From positions 1 through 23,333 of the forward strand of contig JAEYZH010000023.1 of the NCBI GenBank assembly GCA_023430685.1: DNA of 23,333 nucleotides, given 5' to 3'. Both the position numbers and the translations under genes were made by a program. This DNA comes from Pseudomonadota bacterium. GTDB lineage: Bacteria; Pseudomonadota; Gammaproteobacteria; Xanthomonadales; Rhodanobacteraceae. This document shows positions 6,718 through 13,841 of this stretch, in pieces. The notes beneath the pieces were generated by a model. That model was not told the origin of the DNA. It searched no databases and worked only from the letters and a program-made list of their open reading frames with translations. The stretch's first letter is position 1. Each line of letters starts with the position of its first letter.

Positions 6718-8406
6718 TCAGCCGGCGTCGTCGGTGAGCTCGACGACGAAGCCGTCGCCGCCGCCTTCGACGTCCACGCGCCATCCGGAGCGGAACTCCG
6801 CGGCATCCAGGGTCGACCATTCGAGCACCGAGAGCGTCGCGTCCTCCGGGCTCACGACGCGGATGCGCAGGCGGCCCGCGATCGCCTCGCGCCCGTTGAT
6901 CCGCGGCTTGGACGGCACGTTGACCTGGAAGATCGCGCGCGTGTCGGCCGAGGTCGCGTAGCGATCGCGCACGGTCAGCTTGCGCGCGGCGAAATCGATC
7001 TCGCGCTTCCAGGATTCGACGCCCGCGCCTGGCGCATAGGCGCCGCCGAGGTCCGCGCTCGCATGCACCTCGCCGGGCGTCGCGCCGCGCGTGAGCGTCA
7101 TCGTCGACGTCGACGGTTCGCGCTGCCGGATCGTCGCGCCGTTGCGCACGAAGCGCACGAGGTTGTGCACGTCGGTGCCCTGCTGGATGCCGCTGTGCGT
7201 CCAGACGTTTTCCGTGACCGCGAGCCAGTCGCGCGCGAACAGCGTGAAGCTGCCCTGGTCCTGGTGCGCATGGCTCTCGACGTAGGGGCCGGCCGTGAAC
7301 GTCATCCACATCGCGTCGCGGTCCCAGCCGGTGCGCGCGAACAGGCGACCGGTGCCGGTCGCGTGGTACACGAGTTCGCGCGGTGGCTCCTTCGCGTCGC
7401 CGGCCGGCAACAGGTCGTAGCGGAAGTTGAATCCCTGTGACATGCGCTGGAGCGAGATCGACCCGAGCCACCACGATGCGAGCGCGCGGGCCTCCTCGTC
7501 CTTGCTCGCCATGCGCGCCTCGAGCACGAGGCGGCGGTGGTAGTCGAAAATCTCGGGCATCGACACGCGCGACTGGTCGCCGAACGGCGCGAAGCGGTCG
7601 AGTGTCGGCACCGTCGCGTGGACCCAGAACCGGATGCTGTCGGACAAGTGCGGATTCGCGTTCGCGAGGTCTTCGCCGGTCGAGTCCTTCCAGGTGCGGT
7701 ACAGCGTGAACAGGCGCATGTGCGCCGCGCCGTAGCCGGTGCCTTCGAGGCTGCCGCCGCCCGGCAACTTCGCGAAATAGCCCTTGAGCGCCGGCAGCTT
7801 GTCCTCGCGCAGCAGTTTCAGCAGCGCCTCGTCGTTGCTCGCGAGCGCCCAGTCCATCGTCGCTTCGACGAAGCTGTAGTAGTAGTTGTTGCCCGGGTTG
7901 TCGATCGACCAGCCGGTCCAGGTCGCCGGCGTGCCGCCCCAGCTCGCGGATTTCGGGCTCCAGATGTTGCGGATCGCCTGGTCCGCGTACGCCGACCACT
8001 TCGGTCGCTGTTCGTCCGGAATGCGTTCGCCGCACCATTGCCAGGTCCGCGCGAGCTCGCTGATCATCGGGCCTGCTTCGAGGTAGGAATCGCCCGCGAC
8101 CGCCGGGCGCGCGCCTTGCGCGATCTTCGCGTTCGCCTCGTCGACCTGCTGCTGCACCATGCGCACCGCGGTGTCGCAGTAGCGGCCATTGCCGGTCAAC
8201 TGATGCATCAGCACCGCGTCGACTGCGGAGAACGCGTAGCCGGGATTTCCCGACACCGCGGTGTCGACCCATTCCTTGTAGCGCGAGTACGCCGGCGAAT
8301 CCTTGTCGACGTACGACAGGTCGTTGCGCAATTCGGCGCGCGCGGCGTCGGCACCGAAGGTCGAGAGGGCGGCCACGGCGAACGCCAGAGTCGTCGGTTG
8401 CTTCAT
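6718..8406 (-). CDS. Secreted heparinase II/III-family polysaccharide lyase, paralog lacking the GFE tail
   Basis: 562 residues with a Sec signal peptide (1-24, cleavage near ARA). It is co-linear with the lyase at 3798-5531 from NDLSYVD to FVVEL and clearly a paralog: GNPGYAFS (53-60), GGGSLEGTGYG (217-227), SHAHQDQGSFTLFA (378-391), GIQQGTDVHN (406-415). The heparinase II/III signature His residues are retained, so it should be active. The C-terminus differs: where the paralog continues into the IFSSGFETP tail, this protein ends FVVELTDDAG. The start is well supported by AAGGGG upstream of the ATG, 25 bases after galE, so it is expressed in the minus-strand EPS operon. Inference: the two copies may act in different places (periplasm versus outside the cell) or on different stages of the same polymer. 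Confidence 0.85.
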   Translation of the reverse strand: MKQPTTLAFAVAALSTFGADAARAELRNDLSYVDKDSPAYSRYKEWVDTAVSGNPGYAFSAVDAVLMHQLTGNGRYCDTAVRMVQQQVDEANAKIAQGARPAVAGDSYLEAGPMISELARTWQWCGERIPDEQRPKWSAYADQAIRNIWSPKSASWGGTPATWTGWSIDNPGNNYYYSFVEATMDWALASNDEALLKLLREDKLPALKGYFAKLPGGGSLEGTGYGAAHMRLFTLYRTWKDSTGEDLANANPHLSDSIRFWVHATVPTLDRFAPFGDQSRVSMPEIFDYHRRLVLEARMASKDEEARALASWWLGSISLQRMSQGFNFRYDLLPAGDAKEPPRELVYHATGTGRLFARTGWDRDAMWMTFTAGPYVESHAHQDQGSFTLFARDWLAVTENVWTHSGIQQGTDVHNLVRFVRNGATIRQREPSTSTMTLTRGATPGEVHASADLGGAYAPGAGVESWKREIDFAARKLTVRDRYATSADTRAIFQVNVPSKPRINGREAIAGRLRIRVVSPEDATLSVLEWSTLDAAEFRSGWRVDVEGGGDGFVVELTDDAG

Positions 8407-8431
8407 CGCGGTTCCCCTTTCCCAGGTGCCG

Positions 8432-9427
8432 TCAAGCCGCGGCGAGCTTGCGTTCCCATGCGAGCGCGGTGGCGACGATGAAGTCGAGGTCGTCGTGGCG
8501 TGGCCGCCATCCGAATACCGCCTTGAGGCGCTCGCTGCGCGCGATCAGCATCGGCGGATCGCCGGCGCGGCGAGGCTCCTCGAGCACGTTGAGCCGGCGT
8601 CCGCTCGCGCGCTCGACCGCCGAGATCACCTCGCGCACGCTGTAGCCGTGCCCGTAGCCGCAGTTGAGCGTTTCCGATGCGCCGCCCGAACGCAGGTGCT
8701 CGAGCGCGTCGAGGTGCGCCGCGGCGAGGTCGTCGACATGGATGTAGTCGCGGATGCAGGTGCCGTCGGGCGTCGCGTAGTCGGTGCCGAACACGCTGAG
8801 CCGGTCGCGCTTGCCGACCGCGTGCTCGCAGGCGACCTTGATCAACAGGGTCGCCTCGCGCGTCGACTGGCCGATGCGTCCGCCCGGGTCGCAGCCGGCG
8901 ACGTTGAAGTAACGCAGGATCACATGCCGCATGCCGGTCGCCGCCGACAGGTCGCGCAGCATGTGCTCGCTCATGAGCTTGGACATGCCGTACGGATTGA
9001 TCGGCGCGGTCGGCGTCTGTTCGCTCGCCTCGCCCGACGCCGGCATTCCGTACACCGCCGCGGTCGAGGAGAACACGAACTCGCCGATGCCGGCATCGCT
9101 GCAGCTCGCGAGCAGCGCGCGCGTCGCGCAGGTGTTGTTGCCGTAGTACTTGAGCGGATCGCGCACCGACTCGGGCACGATCGTGTGCGCGGCGAAATGC
9201 ATCACCGTGGCGATGCGATGCTCGGCCAGCAGCGCCTTCACGAGCGCGCGGTCGCCGACATCGCCGACCACGAGCGGTGCGTCGACCACTGCCTCGCGAA
9301 AGCCGGTCGAGAGGTTGTCGAGCACCACCACGCGCTCGTCGCGCTCGACCAGCTGGCGCACGACATGGCTGCCAATGTAGCCGGCGCCACCGGTCACGAG
9401 GATCGTCCGGGCGGGCGCGTCGGGCAT
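8432..9427 (-). CDS. galE: UDP-glucose 4-epimerase
   Basis: A 331-residue extended short-chain dehydrogenase, the usual GalE length. It interconverts UDP-glucose and UDP-galactose (some homologs also the N-acetyl forms) in the cytoplasm with bound NAD. Visible features are the NAD-binding VTGGAGYIGSH (11-21), DNLSTG (37-42), the catalytic SST (120-122) and Y146-x3-K150 in PYGMSK, YFNVAG and GTDYATPDGTCIRDYIHV, which are GalE hallmarks. The ATG at 9427 overlaps the stop of the beta-barrel gene by one base (TGATG), so it is translationally coupled inside the EPS operon. It probably supplies UDP-Gal for the EPS repeat unit. Specificity for acetylated sugars cannot be excluded from sequence alone. 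Confidence 0.93.
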   Translation of the reverse strand: MPDAPARTILVTGGAGYIGSHVVRQLVERDERVVVLDNLSTGFREAVVDAPLVVGDVGDRALVKALLAEHRIATVMHFAAHTIVPESVRDPLKYYGNNTCATRALLASCSDAGIGEFVFSSTAAVYGMPASGEASEQTPTAPINPYGMSKLMSEHMLRDLSAATGMRHVILRYFNVAGCDPGGRIGQSTREATLLIKVACEHAVGKRDRLSVFGTDYATPDGTCIRDYIHVDDLAAAHLDALEHLRSGGASETLNCGYGHGYSVREVISAVERASGRRLNVLEEPRRAGDPPMLIARSERLKAVFGWRPRHDDLDFIVATALAWERKLAAA

Positions 9428-10728
9428 CAGTGCGTGTAGATCAGACGCAGGTAGAGCGCGTTCTCGTCGAACGAGTCCACGCCGTCGCCGCCATGGCGCT
9501 CGTAACGCGACAGGTCCGCGCGCCAGCTCCAGCGGCGCGCGAACTGATGCGCGAAGTAGACGCCGTAGCGATAGTCGCGATCGGTCGAATCGGTATCGAT
9601 GAACGATCGCCGCGTCGCTTCGCCGGCGAGCCCCAGCGTCATCAGCGGACGCAGCAGGTAGCCGAGCGTGAGGCCGAGTCCGACCTCGTTGCGGTCCGCG
9701 TCCACGAGTTCGTCGCGCTCGTAGCGGAAGCGCGCGGCGTAGGCGGTGGACGCGAGATTGAGGCGCACGCCCTGGTAGAGGTAGCTCGCGTCGAAGCGGC
9801 GCTCGCGGAACACGTCGGGCGTGATCAGCGCGCCGCCGACCCCGACGCCCTCGAGGCCTGTGTCGAACGCGGCGCCGCCTTCGGCGAGGCTGGTCGCCGC
9901 GTCCGAATAGCGCCAGGTCGCGCCGAAGCCGAACGTGCTGCGATCGGTCGCGCGCCAGTCGAGGGAGGTGCGCAAGAGCGGGCCTGACGCATCGCCGCCG
10001 CGATCGAACTCGAGTCGCGAATAGCCGAGCGCGGCGTCGACGTCGATGCGCGCGAGCGACTGCGTGTAACCCGCGTAGGCCGAGTAGCGGCGGTAGTCGT
10101 CGCCGAGCAGGTCGTCGTCGAAGTCGACGTCCTCGACCTCGAGGTTGCCCGACAGGTGTCGCGTCGTGCTGAAGTCGTGCAGCAGGCGGAATGCGCCCGA
10201 AACGCGCGTGGAATCGAACGCGCCGGTCTGCTCGGCGTGCGCATCGGACCAGCGCGCCTCGGCCTGGCCCTGCAGCGACGGGTTGAAGCGGAAGCGCAGC
10301 GTAGGTCCGGTCGAGAACACGTTGGTCTGCTGCAGGTTCCCGGGCACGTCGGGCGCACGCAGGCTGACCGGATACAGGCCGAGGTTGTCGGCGAAGGTCC
10401 AGGTGAGGCGCTCCGGCAGCAGCAGCCAGTTGACGCGGCCATCGAAGGTGCCGCGGAACTCGCTGCCGTAGGTGTCGTCCAGGTACGTACGGTGTTCGAG
10501 CGCGGCGCCGATGTCGACGTTGACGCGCGCGCCTGCGTGGGTCAGGCCGAGGTCGATGCGCGGCACCAGCACGTCCTCGCGCACCGGGTCGACCGGGCTC
10601 AGGTTGATGTTGTCGCTGTGCAGGATGCCGGCTTCGAGCGTGTAGTCGAGGCGCCATGCGTGCGCATCCCCACCGGCCGCCGCCGCGAGCGCGCTCGCGG
10701 CCGCGATGATCTTGCTGTTGGTTCGCAC
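9427..10728 (-). CDS. Outer-membrane beta-barrel protein of the EPS locus (EpsL / XrtA-associated type)
   Basis: 433 residues with a signal peptide (cleavage near DAHA-WRLDY, residue 24) and then alternating polar/aromatic segments ending in YLRLIYTH, typical of a transmembrane beta-barrel. The opening WRLDYTLEAGILHSDNINLS and the overall size resemble the outer-membrane proteins beside Wza/Wzz/kinase genes in XrtA/PEP-CTERM EPS loci and EpsL of methylotrophs. Many Asp-rich turns (DVDFDDDLLGDDY near 225) suggest surface loops that bind cations. I chose the GTG at 10728 because GGGGAGG sits five bases upstream and it starts the signal peptide; upstream in-frame starts would overlap the preceding gene. 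Likely role: a secretin-like or accessory pore for the polymer next to the export lipoprotein. The exact role of this family is not established. Confidence 0.78.
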   Translation of the reverse strand: MRTNSKIIAAASALAAAAGGDAHAWRLDYTLEAGILHSDNINLSPVDPVREDVLVPRIDLGLTHAGARVNVDIGAALEHRTYLDDTYGSEFRGTFDGRVNWLLLPERLTWTFADNLGLYPVSLRAPDVPGNLQQTNVFSTGPTLRFRFNPSLQGQAEARWSDAHAEQTGAFDSTRVSGAFRLLHDFSTTRHLSGNLEVEDVDFDDDLLGDDYRRYSAYAGYTQSLARIDVDAALGYSRLEFDRGGDASGPLLRTSLDWRATDRSTFGFGATWRYSDAATSLAEGGAAFDTGLEGVGVGGALITPDVFRERRFDASYLYQGVRLNLASTAYAARFRYERDELVDADRNEVGLGLTLGYLLRPLMTLGLAGEATRRSFIDTDSTDRDYRYGVYFAHQFARRWSWRADLSRYERHGGDGVDSFDENALYLRLIYTH

Positions 10729-10750
10729 GTCGACCTCCCCCTCGCGTCGG

Positions 10751-11524
10751 TCAAGGCAACTGGTTGAGCACGGTCCCCGCGAGCTTGGCCGGATCGAAGT
10801 TGCCGATCGCCTTGCGGATCGCGCCCGGCGTGTCGCGTCCGGCTCCGACGACGAGCACGACGAAGTCGGCGAGGTCGGCGAGCATGCGCGCATCGGGCGA
10901 ACCCTTGACCGCGGGTCCGTCGAGGAACAGGTAACGGTCCGGGTAGCGGCTGCGCAGCGAGTCGATCATCGCGCGCATGCGGAACGAGGAAAAATACTCG
11001 CCACCCGACTCGCGCTGCGTGCCGGTCGGGATCAGCCGCATGCGCGGTATGCCGGTGTGGTAGAGGATGTTCTCGATGCCGAGCGCGGGACGGTCGAGGT
11101 AATCGATGAGGCCGCCGCTGGCCGGGCGCACGCCGAGCGCGTCGTGCTGGGCCGGGTGGCGCAGGTTGCAGTCGATCAGCAGCGAGGTCTTGGCTTCGTC
11201 GAACGCGAACGCTGCGGCGAGGTTTCGCGCGACGAAGCTCGCGCCGGACTGCGGACTGACCGCGGTCACCATCGTGATGAAGTTCTGGTCCCCGCCGAGC
11301 GCCAGCAGGCGCGTGCGGATCTCGCGGAACGCATCCGCATGGCGCCGCACCGAATCGGCATGGTGGATCAGCCGCCGTTCCTCGAGCGTGCGCGTGGCGA
11401 GCGGATGCGGCTCGACCAGGCGCGCGATCGAGCGGCTCGCGCTGTGGCGCGAGATGTCGCCGGCGGCCGAGTCGAGCGCCGCGCCGACGTGGTCCGGAAC
11501 GCGATGGTCGTTTCCTGGGTTCAT
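10751..11524 (-). CDS. CpsD/Wzc-like ATPase-domain protein with degenerate Walker A (probable pseudokinase)
   Basis: A 257-residue cytoplasmic protein of the bacterial tyrosine-kinase (BY-kinase, CpsD/CapB, EpsG) group that partners a separate chain-length protein. The expected S-x-P-G-E-G-K-S/T loop reads SPQSGAS (90-96): the phosphate-binding Lys is Ala and the first Gly is Gln. Walker A' (SLLIDCNLRHP, 114-124) and a Walker B-like YLFLDGPA (198-205) keep their Asp. There is no C-terminal tyrosine cluster; the protein ends GTVLNQLP. The gene starts with ATG overlapping the stop of the chain-length gene (ATGA) and is followed after 22 bases by the barrel gene. Either it has lost catalysis and acts as a structural or regulatory partner of the chain-length protein, or it uses a non-standard loop. 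Confidence 0.8.
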   Translation of the reverse strand: MNPGNDHRVPDHVGAALDSAAGDISRHSASRSIARLVEPHPLATRTLEERRLIHHADSVRRHADAFREIRTRLLALGGDQNFITMVTAVSPQSGASFVARNLAAAFAFDEAKTSLLIDCNLRHPAQHDALGVRPASGGLIDYLDRPALGIENILYHTGIPRMRLIPTGTQRESGGEYFSSFRMRAMIDSLRSRYPDRYLFLDGPAVKGSPDARMLADLADFVVLVVGAGRDTPGAIRKAIGNFDPAKLAGTVLNQLP

Positions 11525-13062
11525 TGGGTTTGCGCCAGCCGTGTCCAGTATGCGAACGCGTACGCCGCGAGGGCCGCCCCGACCAGCAGCACGACCACGA
11601 GCGCGCGCGCTCGCTCGCGCATGCGGTCGCGCGGCGTCCCGTAGAACGGCACCACCGCGAGCACGTCGCCGCCGATTGCCTGCTCGAGCTGGTGGCTCGA
11701 GCGCACGCGCGGGTCGAAGCGCACTGCGGCGAACAGCAGGCCGAACGGCACCGCGAACGCGAGCGCGAGTCCGCCGGCCGCGAAATGCATCAGTCGCAGG
11801 CCGGACGGGCGCATCGGCATCGCGGCCGGGTTCTGCACGCGCAGCGTGAGGCCGCGGCCTTCCTCGTCCATGACCATCGAGACGCGCGCGTTCTCGCGCC
11901 GGCGCAACAGGTCCTGGTAGATGTCGCGGTTGACCTCGTAGTCGCGCGTGAGTTCGGCCAGAGCGCTTTCCGACGCGGCGATGCGGCGGCCGCGCTCGAG
12001 TTCCTCGCGCAACATCGACTCGCTCGCGCCCATGCGCGAACGCGTCGCCGCGGCCTGGCGCTGCGCGTCGCCGAGCTGGCGCCTGAGTTCCATGTAGTGC
12101 GGGTTGAACTGCGCATTGTCGAACGCACTCGCGACATCGCCCGAGGGTCGGTTCGCGCGGTTCGCGGCCTCGGCTTCGAGCTGGCGCTGGATGTCCTGGA
12201 TCTGGTGACGCGTGCGCACGACGTCGGGGTACTGCTCGGTGTAGGTCAGCAGCAGGCGGTCGAGCTGCGCCTGCAGGTCGACGAGCTGCGCGCGGTAGAG
12301 CGACTCGCGCGTCTGCACCGCGGTCACCTGCGCCTCGCCCGAGAGCTGCGCGCCGATCGCCGACGCGCTCGACTCCTGTTCCATCAGCGACATCCGCGCG
12401 CGCTCGACTTCGGTGCGCAGCGCATTGATGCGCGAATTGGAATCGGCCGCGCTGCCCGGCTGCGCGTCGACGTGCGCGGAGCGGTACTTCATGAGGCTCT
12501 CTTCGGCGTCGGTCAGCTTCTTGTGGTAGCTGTTGACCTGGCTGTCGATGAACTCGAACGCTTCGCGGCTCTCGCGCTGCTTCGCCTCGCGGCTTTCCTG
12601 GATGAACAGGTCGGCCATGCGTTGCGTGATGTCGAACGTGCGCTTGCGGTCGCTGTCGCGGTACGTGATCTGGATCAGCTCCGGGCGCGGGCTCGTGATC
12701 TCGGTGCGGTGCTTGATGTCCTCGATGATGCGGTCCTGCACGACCGGCGGCTCGTTGTCCCAGCCGCCGGTCTTCACGATCTCGGCCATCACCTTGTGCC
12801 CGAACACCACCTGGCGCGCGATGCCCGCTCGATCCGTGTTGCTGGTCGGTACCGCGCGGCCTTCCATCAGCGGCTGGATGATGTCGGTCGCCTGCGCGAG
12901 GATCGTCGTCGACGCGGCGTAGGTCTTGGGCCAGAACGAGCCGACCACGAGCGCGGCGAGCGCGATCACCGCGAACATCGCCGCGAGCAGGATGCCGTGC
13001 CGCCTCGCCTCGCGGTACAGCGAGGGCACGAGCTCGGTGAGCTGGTTGAGTCCTTCGTTCAT
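11521..13062 (-). CDS. Polysaccharide chain-length determinant / co-polymerase (Wzz/GumC, XrtA-associated type)
   Basis: 513 residues. A first transmembrane helix (about 24-43) is followed by a long periplasmic region with coiled-coil character (about 150-400, repeated E/R/Q-rich heptads such as DAQRQAAATRSRM), a Pro-rich segment AAMPMRPSGLR (413-423), a second helix (425-448) and a third near the end (487-506). This is the polysaccharide co-polymerase architecture controlling chain length of Wzy-made polymers. The kinase domain is not fused but encoded by the next gene, as in GumC-like and XrtA-type systems. The extra third helix is typical of XrtA-associated chain-length proteins. It starts 40 bases after the export lipoprotein gene, so the two should be co-transcribed. 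Confidence 0.9.
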   Translation of the reverse strand: MNEGLNQLTELVPSLYREARRHGILLAAMFAVIALAALVVGSFWPKTYAASTTILAQATDIIQPLMEGRAVPTSNTDRAGIARQVVFGHKVMAEIVKTGGWDNEPPVVQDRIIEDIKHRTEITSPRPELIQITYRDSDRKRTFDITQRMADLFIQESREAKQRESREAFEFIDSQVNSYHKKLTDAEESLMKYRSAHVDAQPGSAADSNSRINALRTEVERARMSLMEQESSASAIGAQLSGEAQVTAVQTRESLYRAQLVDLQAQLDRLLLTYTEQYPDVVRTRHQIQDIQRQLEAEAANRANRPSGDVASAFDNAQFNPHYMELRRQLGDAQRQAAATRSRMGASESMLREELERGRRIAASESALAELTRDYEVNRDIYQDLLRRRENARVSMVMDEEGRGLTLRVQNPAAMPMRPSGLRLMHFAAGGLALAFAVPFGLLFAAVRFDPRVRSSHQLEQAIGGDVLAVVPFYGTPRDRMRERARALVVVLLVGAALAAYAFAYWTRLAQTQ

Positions 13063-13102
13063 CGTTCCTTGTCCCGCATGCGCGAGGCCGGCTCCGTCGC
13101 GG

Positions 13103-13723
13103 TCAGAACGCGCGCTCGGGCACGGTGATCACGTCACCCGGTTGCGCTTCGTAGTTGGTCGCGAGGTCGCCCTTCTGCAGGATGCGATCCAGGCGGATCG
13201 TGTAGGAGCGCGTGCCATCGCCCTCCTTGCGATAGAGCTCGGTGCGGTCGGGCGCCGCGAACTCGGTGGTGCCGCCGGCGGCGAGCACCGCATCGAGCAT
13301 CGTCATGCCCTGCCGGTACGGGACCGAGATCGGCGTGCGCACCGCGCCGGTCACGCGCACGCGCGAGAGGTATTCGTGGCTGCGCAACTGGTCGACGATC
13401 ACGGTGACCTGCGGCTCGCGCACGTAGGTCTGGAGCTTTTCCTTGATCTCCGCGGCGACTTCCTGCGGGGTCTTGCCGCCCGCCTGCACGTCGCCGACCA
13501 GCGGCACCGAGATCATGCCGTCCGGGCGCACCGGCACCGTGACGTTGAGGTCGGGGTTCTGCCAGACCGCGACGCGGATCTGGTCGTCGACGCCGATCCG
13601 GTATTCCTTGACCGCCTGCACCTGCGGGTCGACGCTTGGCGCGTCACCCGGTCGGGGTCCGGCGGCACATCCGACGAGGGTCACAAAGCCCAATGCAATC
13701 AATAGCTTGCATAGCCGTTGCAT
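13103..13723 (-). CDS. Outer-membrane polysaccharide export lipoprotein (Wza/GumB type)
   Basis: A 206-residue lipoprotein with signal peptide and lipobox LVGC (Cys19); Ala at +2 predicts sorting to the outer membrane. The Poly_export domain begins at YRIGVDDQIRVAVWQNPDL, includes VRPDGMISVPLVGDVQAGG and the first SLBB domain (RVRVTGAVRTPISVPYRQGMTMLDAVLAAGG), and ends with GDVITVPERAF. It is shorter than Wza (about 380 residues), lacking the extra SLBB domain and C-terminal amphipathic helix, and matches the GumB/XrtA-associated export proteins in size. The ATG at 13723 has AGGGGAG about seven bases upstream and is the only start giving a lipoprotein signal. It is probably the first gene of its transcript, with a CRP/Clp-type operator 27-42 bases before the start codon. 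Confidence 0.92.
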   Translation of the reverse strand: MQRLCKLLIALGFVTLVGCAAGPRPGDAPSVDPQVQAVKEYRIGVDDQIRVAVWQNPDLNVTVPVRPDGMISVPLVGDVQAGGKTPQEVAAEIKEKLQTYVREPQVTVIVDQLRSHEYLSRVRVTGAVRTPISVPYRQGMTMLDAVLAAGGTTEFAAPDRTELYRKEGDGTRSYTIRLDRILQKGDLATNYEAQPGDVITVPERAF

Positions 13724-13749
13724 GATCCGCTCCCCTGTTCGTGCGAAAG

Positions 13750-13765
13750 TGTGAAATCTATCACA
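13750..13765 (-). promoter_or_regulatory. CRP/Clp-type operator upstream of the EPS export gene
   Basis: TGTGAAATCTATCACA is a perfect TGTGA-N6-TCACA palindrome, flanked by AA/TTT as in the extended CRP consensus. It ends 26 bases before the wza-type start codon. In Xanthomonas the CRP homolog Clp recognises the same sequence and responds to cyclic di-GMP. The site overlaps a candidate -10 box (13755-13763), which would fit repression by occlusion. Seen: the palindrome. Known: the binding consensus. Inferred: that Clp acts here and its sign. Confidence 0.78.
13755..13763 (-). promoter_or_regulatory. Candidate extended -10 element for the export operon
   Basis: Read on the minus strand, TGATAGATT gives an extended -10 (TGn followed by TAGATT, 4 of 6 to consensus). 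A start site near 13748 would leave a leader of about 25 bases carrying the AGGGGAG ribosome site. No good -35 is present, as allowed for extended -10 promoters. The element lies entirely inside the CRP/Clp-type palindrome. Confidence 0.35.
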
Positions 13766-13777
13766 TTTCAGTCGCAG

Positions 13778-13803
13778 GCCCGGGCTCGAACCGAGCGCCA
13801 GGC
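13778..13803 (-). other. GC-rich hairpin between the epimerase and export genes
   Basis: On the minus strand a stem forms from GCCTGG pairing with CCGGGC (one G-T pair), a bulged C, and GCTCG-GTT-CGAGC at the tip. There is no U-tract on either side, so it is not a standard intrinsic terminator. It could weaken read-through from the epimerase gene or shield the mRNA 3' end. Confidence 0.4.
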
Positions 13804-13809
13804 TCCGCG

Positions 13810-13841
13810 TCAAACCCACCTCAAACCCCGACATCAAACCC
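13810..13841. repeat. Three short direct repeats TCAAACCC
   Basis: TCAAACCC occurs at 13810, 13821 and 13834, spaced 11 and 13 bases apart, close to one helical turn. The third copy contains the TGA stop of the epimerase on the minus strand. Regular spacing next to an operator could indicate a protein-binding array, but three 8-mers may be chance. Confidence 0.35.

Noticed and set aside
8432..10657. A 741-codon open frame that would fuse an N-terminal extension to GalE.
   Set aside because: The extension is the out-of-frame shadow of the beta-barrel gene; GalE begins cleanly at 9427 with the usual NAD-binding strand.
13778..13803. tRNA T-arm-like sequence (GGTTCGAG) on the minus strand.
   Set aside because: No acceptor stem, D-arm or anticodon arm can be built around it; it is the loop of a simple hairpin.
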